Shown in pieces: positions 1-4,904 of a stretch of DNA of 7,365 nt. The stretch lies in NCBI GenBank assembly GCA_023133195.1, contig JAGLWW010000032.1:1-7365 (forward strand), read 5' to 3'. This DNA is from Candidatus Aenigmatarchaeota archaeon. GTDB lineage: Archaea; Aenigmatarchaeota; Aenigmatarchaeia; PWEA01; JAGHBM01. Made by a program: the position numbers and the translations under genes. Every line of letters starts with the position of its first letter. Position 1 is the stretch's first letter. Below the pieces are notes generated by a model, which ran no database searches, was not told the origin of the DNA, and was given only the letters and a program-made list of their open reading frames with translations.

Positions 1-168
1 AACTTCATCCGGCTTCTTTTTGCCTATTTCAACCAGAGCCGTGACCGCTACCTCCCGAACCTCCAAGTCGTAATTCTCGGCCATTTTCCTTATTTCAAGA
101 AAAACCGATTCGGGGTTCTCAGCACCTTTTTTAACCAGCCATTTAACTTCAGAAACCCTTGAGACCAT
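1..168 (-). CDS. HEAT-repeat-like protein, N-terminal 56 residues (runs off the left edge)
   Basis: The reading frame begins at an ATG (166-168) and stays open to the first base of the window, giving 56 residues with no stop, so the C-terminal part lies outside. The sequence is almost entirely amphipathic helix. Residues about 34-56 (DLEVREVAVTALVEIGKKKP) have the D-x-x-V-R-x-x-A-x-x-A-L-x-x-I-G pattern of a HEAT repeat helix pair, and residues 1-30 look like a preceding, more degenerate repeat. HEAT-type alpha-solenoids are usually protein-binding scaffolds, including PBS-lyase-like HEAT proteins and DNA-alkylation-repair-like proteins; which kind this is cannot be told from the fragment. 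A TATA-like element 28-38 bases upstream and the lack of a Shine-Dalgarno site support this ATG as the start of a leaderless or very short-leader transcript. Confidence 0.65.
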   Translation of the reverse strand, partial: MVSRVSEVKWLVKKGAENPESVFLEIRKMAENYDLEVREVAVTALVEIGKKKPDEV

Positions 169-195
169 AGTACCAGTAATTATTAAACCCCAAAA

Positions 196-206
196 GATTT
201 AAGCTT
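196..206 (-). promoter_or_regulatory. TATA-like promoter of the HEAT-like gene
   Basis: On the minus strand this reads AAGCTTAAATC, preceded by purine-rich AAAG resembling a TFB recognition element. Its centre is about 33 bases upstream of the ATG at 168, which places the transcript start a few bases before that codon. It lies in the 80-base gap after the agmatinase stop codon. The match to the archaeal TATA consensus is moderate. Confidence 0.45.
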
Positions 207-248
207 CTTTAGGTTTAATTTCCCCAGAGGTAGCTAAATTTAATTGAA

Positions 249-1052
249 CTAGAGGTTGCTTAAAGCCCTCAGAATAGTCCTTGCGGCCAGGCTTGACGTG
301 GGATTATTGAAGCGGTCTGAAGCTATTTCCATTATGTCCATGCCTATCACTTTATGTTTGAAGACTTTGTCGATAATCTTGAAGACTTCATCCGGTGACA
401 GACCTCCCGGCTCCTGGAATCCCGTATCCGGGGCGTAAGAAGGGTCAAACACATCCATGTCTATTGTCAGGTAGACAGGACCTTTTATTCCCTTTAAATC
501 TTTTTTAACTTTAAATTTCCTGTGATGTTTTTCCTCTTCCTCCTGCCACGACCTCACGCCGAATTGGACCACCTCAAAACCTTGGTTAAGCGCGTAATAT
601 ACCCATGTGTTATGGGCAAATTTTTCCCTATCTCCCTTTACCATATCCATATGGGCATCCAGCTGGACAATAGTCTTCGGCTTCAGCGCCTCCACCACGG
701 GAAGCGTGACAAGATGCTCCCCGCCCATGAAAACTGGAAAGACTCTCTTGTTCACAATTTTTATGGATTTTATTGTATCTTTTATCCTGAAAGCAGTTTC
801 CTCGTAATCCCCGAAGGTCACGTCCAAATCCCCAAGGTCGCATATCTTCAAATTCTTCAGCGGGTTCTTTTTCTTCTTAGGAAGGTAAGTAATTATGTTC
901 TTCAGGGACTGGCGAATAAGAATGGGGCCGAATCTCTGGTTCGCAATGAAAGAAGCAGTGGAGTCAAACGGTATTCCCATGAAACATACGTCCGCATCCT
1001 TTAGCGGATACTCAGGCACAAAACTCTTGCTAGTGTAAAGCAAATCTGTCAT
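249..1052 (-). CDS. speB: Agmatinase / ureohydrolase family protein
   Basis: This 267-residue protein belongs to the arginase/agmatinase/formiminoglutamase family of dinuclear manganese hydrolases. All metal ligands are visible: H113 in MGGEH, D132/H134/D136 in LDAHMD, and D198/D200 in LTIDMDVFDP. E242 in MDIMEI matches the glutamate that contacts the guanidinium group, and H147 in AHNTW matches the conserved HGT/HAT histidine. Length is normal for small archaeal agmatinases. The expected cytosolic reaction is agmatine + water to putrescine + urea, feeding spermidine synthesis. The substrate-side loop reads PDTGFQEPGG where agmatinases usually have PGTGTPEPGG, so another guanidino substrate is possible. 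A TATA box about 26 bases upstream and no Shine-Dalgarno support the ATG at 1052 and leaderless translation. The aIF5A gene nearby fits a polyamine-hypusine link. Confidence 0.88.
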   Translation of the reverse strand: MTDLLYTSKSFVPEYPLKDADVCFMGIPFDSTASFIANQRFGPILIRQSLKNIITYLPKKKKNPLKNLKICDLGDLDVTFGDYEETAFRIKDTIKSIKIVNKRVFPVFMGGEHLVTLPVVEALKPKTIVQLDAHMDMVKGDREKFAHNTWVYYALNQGFEVVQFGVRSWQEEEEKHHRKFKVKKDLKGIKGPVYLTIDMDVFDPSYAPDTGFQEPGGLSPDEVFKIIDKVFKHKVIGMDIMEIASDRFNNPTSSLAARTILRALSNL

Positions 1053-1073
1053 AATGATTTTAAGCAGAACTGG

Positions 1074-1083
1074 AAATAAAAAG
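1074..1083 (-). promoter_or_regulatory. TATA box of the agmatinase gene
   Basis: The minus strand reads CTTTTTATTT, centred about 26 bases upstream of the agmatinase ATG. This is the spacing expected when transcription starts at or next to the start codon. There is no GGTGA-type site in between, so the message is probably leaderless. Confidence 0.5.
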
Positions 1084-1102
1084 ATTAGCAGTTACAATAA
1101 CT

Positions 1103-1114
1103 GGTTTAAATAAT
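1103..1114 (+). promoter_or_regulatory. TATA box of the 130-residue orphan gene
   Basis: GGTTTAAATAAT contains a near-consensus archaeal TATA core (TTTAAATA, 1105-1112) centred about 26 bases before the ATG at 1135. The predicted transcript start coincides with the start codon, and no Shine-Dalgarno is present. The divergent agmatinase TATA box lies about 30 bases away. Confidence 0.6.
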
Positions 1115-1134
1115 TAAGAATTTCCAGATTATAT

Positions 1135-1527
1135 ATGAAAGTTTTGTATTTTTTCAGGGAAGAAGGTGTTTACCAGGACTATTCAAATCTTTCAAATTCT
1201 AGAGGATCTTTCGTTTCAGGGATTTATATTCCCAGCAAGGACATTGCACTATGCAGAGAGGCACATGGGGGGTCCCCAGGGTCCGGTCCGGTCCTCACTG
1301 ACAACGAGGATCTGCTGAACGAGCTCAGGTTTTTAAAGGATGGACACGTTCCGGATAAAGATGGAGTAAATTATTCCAGTATAAAGGAAGCTGACGTAGA
1401 TGAAGACAAAATAAGGAAGTTAATAGAGGATGCCAAAAAAATTAAGGAATTAGCACCGACATATAATTCTTTAGTATCAGATATGATGTCAGGATATCTG
1501 GAGCTTGTCAAAGAAATAAACATTTAA
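1135..1527 (+). CDS. Hypothetical protein, 130 residues, unrecognised
   Basis: I do not recognise this family. It is probably real: it has a well-placed TATA box, an ATG start, a length unlikely by chance, and it fills the space between two convergent or divergent genes without overlap. Residues 1-45 look beta-rich with aromatic positions (KVLYFF, SFVSGIYI, IALC). A flexible Gly/Ser/Pro stretch follows (HGGSPGSGPV, 44-53). Residues about 85-130 are charged helix, possibly coiled or packed as a helical hairpin (DEDKIRKLIEDAKKIKELA). There is no signal peptide or membrane segment, so it is likely cytosolic. The single cysteine (C40) does not suggest metal binding. It is transcribed alone, converging on aIF5A with only five bases between the stop codons. 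Confidence 0.65.
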   Translation: MKVLYFFREEGVYQDYSNLSNSRGSFVSGIYIPSKDIALCREAHGGSPGSGPVLTDNEDLLNELRFLKDGHVPDKDGVNYSSIKEADVDEDKIRKLIEDAKKIKELAPTYNSLVSDMMSGYLELVKEINI

Positions 1528-1532
1528 AGGGC

Positions 1533-1913
1533 CTACCCGATCAAAAGCTTTCTGCCCATCATTTTCCAGTAGACGATTTCCTGCCCTTCGGACAGCTTGC
1601 CTTCAAGTTCCTCCGGTATCGCACACTCAAAAGTCTCGTAATCCTGCATATCCATGAGCTGCACGGAATTTCCCGACACAGAAAGCACCTGGGCCTTTAG
1701 TTTCTCAATTATAGGCACATCGACCGTGGCTCCGCCGGGTTTAACTATTTCCCTTCTCTTACCGTCTATTATTCCAACAGCTTCCAGTCTTGCCTTGGCT
1801 CCGCCATGCTTCCCGGGTTTGGATGTTGTCACCTTTATGACTCTACATGGTTCATCGTCTATAATAACATATTTTCCTGGTTTAAGACTTTTTATTCCAG
1901 CCTGTGTTTTCAA
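1533..1913 (-). CDS. eif5A: Translation factor aIF5A (hypusine-containing)
   Basis: This is the archaeal homologue of eIF5A and bacterial EF-P, which binds the ribosome and relieves stalling, for instance at polyproline. The hypusine loop reads TSKPGKHGGAKAR; the lysine in GKHG is the residue modified by deoxyhypusine synthase. The N-terminal SH3-like domain (SLKPGKYVIIDDEPCRV) is followed by the OB-fold (VPIIEKLKAQVLSV, MDMQDYETFECAIPEE). I chose the TTG at 1913 (126 residues) because AGGTGAT at 1918-1924 lies four bases before it. The longer frame begins at a GTG (1922, 129 residues), but that codon is inside the Shine-Dalgarno. The histone stop codon TAG abuts this site, so the two genes are co-transcribed and probably translationally coupled. 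The family call is firm; the start is less certain. Confidence 0.93.
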   Translation of the reverse strand: MKTQAGIKSLKPGKYVIIDDEPCRVIKVTTSKPGKHGGAKARLEAVGIIDGKRREIVKPGGATVDVPIIEKLKAQVLSVSGNSVQLMDMQDYETFECAIPEELEGKLSEGQEIVYWKMMGRKLLIG

Positions 1914-1917
1914 AAAT

Positions 1918-1924
1918 ATCACCT
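1918..1924 (-). promoter_or_regulatory. Shine-Dalgarno site that decides the aIF5A start
   Basis: The minus strand reads AGGTGAT, matching the archaeal anti-Shine-Dalgarno. It overlaps the histone stop codon (TAG) and contains the GTG that would otherwise be called as the start. The TTG four bases downstream is correctly spaced. Confidence 0.6.
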
Positions 1925-2123
1925 ATTTACTGACAAGTTTTATGTCCCTTGCCTTTACTGTTTTTCTTCCGGCGTGCCTTGTAGCAACAACGGCATCTTT
2001 TGCCAAATCGTCTGCTATTTCCTCGACTATTTCTCTTAATTCCTCAACAGCTTTATCAGACATCCTTTCTACTCCGGCTTTTTTTGCAATCCTTTTTAAT
2101 GGCGCCAACGGTAAATTAGCCAT
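1923..2123 (-). CDS. Archaeal histone (HMf/HTa-like)
   Basis: This is a minimal histone-fold protein of 66 residues, the usual length of HMfB-type histones, which dimerise and wrap DNA. It shows the complete fold without tails: [17 protein letters not shown] (helix 1), [34 protein letters not shown] (long helix 2) and [12 protein letters not shown] (loop 2 and helix 3). The RKTVKARDI stretch is the most conserved histone segment and carries the DNA-contacting arginine and lysine. Two ATGs lie in tandem. I chose the second (2123) because AGAGGTGAT ends only one base-step before the first (2126), while the second is correctly spaced and gives the standard MA-x-LP-x-AP start. It is first in a two-gene unit with aIF5A, and its TATA box overlaps the 3' end of the upstream reductase gene. 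Confidence 0.95.
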   Translation of the reverse strand: MANLPLAPLKRIAKKAGVERMSDKAVEELREIVEEIADDLAKDAVVATRHAGRKTVKARDIKLVSK

Positions 2124-2126
2124 CAT

Positions 2127-2135
2127 ATCACCTCT
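2127..2135 (-). promoter_or_regulatory. Shine-Dalgarno site of the histone gene
   Basis: The minus strand reads AGAGGTGAT, eight of nine bases complementary to the archaeal 16S 3' end. It directly abuts the first ATG (2126) and sits three bases before the second (2123), favouring the latter as the start. Confidence 0.7.
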
Positions 2136-2155
2136 GAAACCTTTTACATCTTTTT

Positions 2156-2167
2156 AATATTTAAAAT
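2156..2167 (-). promoter_or_regulatory. TATA box of the histone-aIF5A unit
   Basis: The minus strand contains TTTAAATATT, centred about 38 bases from the histone start. This would give a leader of roughly 12 bases, just enough to include the Shine-Dalgarno site. The element overlaps the stop codon of the geranylgeranyl reductase gene (2161-2163). Confidence 0.5.
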
Positions 2168-3351
2168 AATTTCTTGGCAAGTGTTATCAGTCGTGGGTTC
2201 TTAATCAATACTTTTCCAAGTTTTAAAATCTTATTGCCTCTTGTGAAATTCACAATGTCTTCTCCACTCAAAGCTTCTGCAAGCATATTCAAATCGTTAT
2301 CAGAAAGTTTTTCCACGACTTCTCTCAGTTTCTGAACTTTTTTCAGAAAATTTCCCCTTTCTTTCCACCATATCTTATTGTATTCGGACAAACCCCTCTG
2401 GGAGACATCACCCTTCTTTAAAGCTTCTATGATTATATCACCGGCAATTTGTCCCCCGAAAGTAGCTTCCTTAAGGCCACCGCCATGTATGGGATTTACC
2501 TGATGGGCCGCATCTCCCACTACAATTAATCCGTTTAAGACCATATTGTCCAAAAATCCACCCACGGGAATTCCGCCTGAATTAACCTCGATTATACCTG
2601 CATCCTTGAATATCTGTGGATTGTTTTCTATGAATTTATCAAGATAATATTTTGCAGTTTTTTCTGCCGTTGCTATTCCAATTCCCACGTTGGCCGTGTC
2701 CTCTCCCTTGGGAAATATCCATATATATCCTCTTGGTGCTACTTTATTCCCCATGAAAATATCCAGACAGTGTATATCTCTCAGTTTAAGGTTGGACATC
2801 TCATACTGGAAACCCGAATCCACGTTCACTATTTGGTTTGTGGTATCAAGTCCCGCCTTCCTTGCCACAGTTGATTCTACACCGTCAGCCGCAACAACTA
2901 TTTTCGCCTTTATCTCAAATTCTTCCCCTTCAAATTCAGCTTTCACTCCGGTTACAAAGCCGTTTTCCTTTATCACGTCTTTCACTTCAGTCTTTGCCTG
3001 GACATAAGCTCCGGCTCTTGAAGCCCTGGCCGCAAGCCATTTGTCAAACACTTTTCTTTCCAATACATACCCACCACTATCCCCAAAATTTATTTCAATA
3101 CACTTTCCGTTCGGGGCATGTACCATTCCCGTGTCTATGTTTTGTGATATGCATTTTTCAGGTATTTTTCCTATAATTTTTTCAGCGGAAAACGTCAGCC
3201 CTTCCGCACATCTTTTCGGTGCTCCTATTTCCTGTCTCTTCTCCAGCATGACTACCTTCAATCCGGCTTCCGCACATTTCTTTGCTACAGCAGAACCCCC
3301 GGGACCGGCTCCTACAACCACTATGTCATATTCTTTGTTCGTGTTAATCAT
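2161..3351 (-). CDS. Geranylgeranyl reductase (digeranylgeranylglycerophospholipid reductase)
   Basis: This 396-residue flavoprotein saturates the isoprenoid chains of archaeal ether lipids. An N-terminal Rossmann FAD site is seen at residues 10-19 (IVVVGAGPGG), with acidic E37 ending the second strand. KRCAEG (46-51) carries the conserved active-site-region cysteine of this family (C48). AADGVES (154-160), GYIWIFPKG (208-216) and GDAAHQVNPIHGGG (279-292) are hallmark geranylgeranyl reductase motifs, the last contacting FAD. The C-terminal helical region (about 300-396) is basic and may sit on the membrane. The start is the ATG at 3351, preceded by AAAGGTGA with six-base spacing. It overlaps the ferredoxin stop by eight bases, implying coupled translation. 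The ferredoxin is the likely electron donor, as shown for the adjacent pair in Methanosarcina acetivorans. A role on free geranylgeranyl diphosphate or quinone side chains cannot be excluded. Confidence 0.9.
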   Translation of the reverse strand: MINTNKEYDIVVVGAGPGGSAVAKKCAEAGLKVVMLEKRQEIGAPKRCAEGLTFSAEKIIGKIPEKCISQNIDTGMVHAPNGKCIEINFGDSGGYVLERKVFDKWLAARASRAGAYVQAKTEVKDVIKENGFVTGVKAEFEGEEFEIKAKIVVAADGVESTVARKAGLDTTNQIVNVDSGFQYEMSNLKLRDIHCLDIFMGNKVAPRGYIWIFPKGEDTANVGIGIATAEKTAKYYLDKFIENNPQIFKDAGIIEVNSGGIPVGGFLDNMVLNGLIVVGDAAHQVNPIHGGGLKEATFGGQIAGDIIIEALKKGDVSQRGLSEYNKIWWKERGNFLKKVQKLREVVEKLSDNDLNMLAEALSGEDIVNFTRGNKILKLGKVLIKNPRLITLAKKLF

Positions 3352-3523
3352 TTTTTTTCACCTTTATGGCCCCCACCGGGCAGATTTTCTCGCACAGACC
3401 GCATTCTATGCAGAGGTTTTTATCATGAGATAAACCAAATTCTTTCAGTTCCAATGCTAGCTTCGGGCAAACACTTACACACCCTCCGCAACGAAGGCAT
3501 TTCTTTTTGTCTATTTCCCACAT
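3344..3523 (-). CDS. 2[4Fe-4S] ferredoxin, likely electron donor to geranylgeranyl reductase
   Basis: This is a 59-residue bacterial-type ferredoxin with two complete cluster motifs: C9-x2-C12-x2-C15-x3-C19-P (CLRCGGCVSVCP) and C38-x2-C41-x2-C44-x3-C48-P (CIECGLCEKICP). The tail is basic. I chose the ATG at 3523 (MWEIDKKKC). The longer frame starts at a GTG (3532) that lies within AGTGAT, a probable Shine-Dalgarno four bases before the ATG. The upstream flavoprotein stop (TAA, 3525-3527) is separated from this ATG by one base. Its own stop overlaps the reductase start as ATGATTAA. Sandwiched between two flavoenzymes in one operon, it most plausibly passes low-potential electrons to the geranylgeranyl reductase, and perhaps exchanges electrons with the CrtI-like protein. 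Confidence 0.93.
   Translation of the reverse strand: MWEIDKKKCLRCGGCVSVCPKLALELKEFGLSHDKNLCIECGLCEKICPVGAIKVKKND
3358..3365 (-). promoter_or_regulatory. Shine-Dalgarno site of the geranylgeranyl reductase gene
   Basis: The minus strand reads AAAGGTGA, inside the last codons of the ferredoxin gene and six bases before the reductase ATG. Confidence 0.65.
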
Positions 3524-3524
3524 T

Positions 3525-4862
3525 TTAATCACTATTATTAAGATTTGTCAAATTTATATCGTTTTTTATATATTCCCAGCACCTGAAAGCCGTATCAGCG
3601 CAAAGAGTTCCGCCACTGCCCCATCCCTTTGTGTCCGTGCCTACTACGTAAAGTCCCTTTATGTTTGTCTTCTGTTCCGGGAGATAAAATATGTTATTGC
3701 CATTCTTATGAAGGGTTTTCTCAGCCCTGCATACCTGCACATGCTCCATGTCAACATGCTTTTCATAATCCGGTATGAAATATTCCACGGTTTCCTTCAT
3801 TTCCTTTACCATTAGGTTCTTTTCCTTGTGAAGTATGCCGCTAATTCCAAACAACTGGTGTCCCGGTGGCGCAAGTTTGGGGTCAAAATCTGTTACAAAA
3901 AATCCCCAGTGAGGTGAACCCATGTTTTCCATCACCTTTAACTTGGATACCCTGTTCCAGTCTGCAATCTTTTTGTCAAAGCCAAGCCACAGGGTTAATG
4001 CCTGATATTCCTCATATTTCGGTTCTTTTATTTCCAGTTTCCCCCCCTCTATAATATTATACAAATTTTTTACAAGGCCGTCATAAATAACTATGTCGGA
4101 TTTGTAGAATTTTCCACCTACTTCAACTCCCCTCACCATGCCATCCGCTACAATTATCTTTTCCACTTTTTTGCCTGTCTCAACCTTCAGGCCTTCGTTC
4201 AGGAAAAGTCTCGGCACTGTTATAAGCCCGCCTATGGGATACCATTCTTCTTCCTTGGCCCTCCTTTTGGAGGTAAGATGTTTCATCACAAAGCCAACAG
4301 ACAATCTCCTCTCCTTTATGAAAGTGTCCAGGAATCTTGAAAGCGAGCCCTCTTTCATGGAGCAGCCGTTTGACATCCATGACAGGGCATTTAAAAAGTA
4401 AAGAGTCTTGTCGCTTCTTATATATTTCTTTACGTGTTCGTAACTTGTCAAATCAGTTTTCGTATTTTCCCTTCCCATGCGTAGAAAATATAACACCAAT
4501 TTTATGAACTTTAATCTGTCTCTGAAAGGAAGTATTTTAAACTTTAAAAGCTCTGACAAGTTAGCAGGAACAATGTCACTTTTATCACCAAGATAAAACA
4601 TGTATTTATTCTGTTCCACGAAATTTTTTTCAAAGACATCCCCGTCTATGTATTTTTTCATGAGTTTTGGCAGTTCTCCGGTTGTGCCCCTTGTTAAAAA
4701 ATGCATACCCGTGTCAACAGTATAATTCCCGACTTTGTAAGAGGTAAACGAACCCCCCCAAAATTTTTCCTTCTCAAATATAAGAGGGTCGAATCCGTTT
4801 TTCTTTAGGATAAGGGCTGTCGCCAGGCCTCCCATTCCAGAACCTATCACGATTGGTCTCAT
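3525..4862 (-). CDS. CrtI-like FAD-dependent oxidoreductase (phytoene desaturase / COG1233 superfamily)
   Basis: This is a 445-residue flavoprotein with an N-terminal FAD-binding GSGMGG (7-12) in the second strand-loop position typical of the family, then the FEKEKFWGGS segment. The WYPIGGLITVPRLF stretch corresponds to the CrtI P-x-GG segment. GLYVVGTDTKGWGSGGTLCA (about 404-423) is the C-terminal FAD-binding region. The superfamily includes carotenoid desaturases, prolycopene isomerase, protoporphyrinogen oxidase and retinol saturase, so the chemistry could be desaturation or saturation of polyprenyl double bonds. No phytoene synthase is nearby, and the partners are a ferredoxin and geranylgeranyl reductase, so a lipid-chain role is favoured by context only. 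I prefer the ATG at 4862 because the family begins at the first beta strand. A GTG at 4871 would suit a leaderless transcript. The Asn-rich tail (NLTNLNNSD) is unremarkable. Confidence 0.82.
   Translation of the reverse strand: MRPIVIGSGMGGLATALILKKNGFDPLIFEKEKFWGGSFTSYKVGNYTVDTGMHFLTRGTTGELPKLMKKYIDGDVFEKNFVEQNKYMFYLGDKSDIVPANLSELLKFKILPFRDRLKFIKLVLYFLRMGRENTKTDLTSYEHVKKYIRSDKTLYFLNALSWMSNGCSMKEGSLSRFLDTFIKERRLSVGFVMKHLTSKRRAKEEEWYPIGGLITVPRLFLNEGLKVETGKKVEKIIVADGMVRGVEVGGKFYKSDIVIYDGLVKNLYNIIEGGKLEIKEPKYEEYQALTLWLGFDKKIADWNRVSKLKVMENMGSPHWGFFVTDFDPKLAPPGHQLFGISGILHKEKNLMVKEMKETVEYFIPDYEKHVDMEHVQVCRAEKTLHKNGNNIFYLPEQKTNIKGLYVVGTDTKGWGSGGTLCADTAFRCWEYIKNDINLTNLNNSD
3528..3533 (-). promoter_or_regulatory. 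Shine-Dalgarno site that decides the ferredoxin start
   Basis: The minus strand reads AGTGAT, one mismatch from GGTGAT, four bases before the ATG at 3523 and overlapping the end of the upstream gene. It contains the GTG that would give a three-residue longer protein. Confidence 0.45.
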
Positions 4863-4892
4863 AATCAACACTTTTGTATAATAGACTTTTAG

Positions 4893-4904
4893 AAATATTT
4901 ATAA
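4893..4904 (-). promoter_or_regulatory. TATA box of the flavoprotein-ferredoxin-reductase operon
   Basis: The minus strand reads TTATAAATATTT, immediately after the AspRS stop codon (4905-4907). The predicted transcript start near 4873 lies about 10 bases before the ATG at 4862, or right at the alternative GTG at 4871. The operon could therefore be transcribed independently of aspS. Confidence 0.6.

Noticed and set aside
226..260. Near-direct repeat AGAGGTAGCT / AGAGGTTGCT, 25 bases apart
   Set aside because: Only two copies of ten bases with one mismatch, the second inside agmatinase codons. This is within chance expectation and has no associated mobile-element features.
522..1004. Plus-strand open frame of 160 codons
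   Set aside because: It is antisense to the agmatinase gene, which has every metal ligand intact. No family features and no upstream signals.
1654..2157. Plus-strand open frame of 167 codons
   Set aside because: It lies opposite the histone and aIF5A genes, whose products are unmistakable. Its translation is Ser/Thr/Leu-rich low-complexity without motifs, typical of an antisense shadow.
3525..4862. Assignment of the flavoprotein as a true phytoene desaturase (crtI)
   Set aside because: Only superfamily-level FAD motifs can be seen and no other carotenoid gene is present, so a specific crtI name is not supported.
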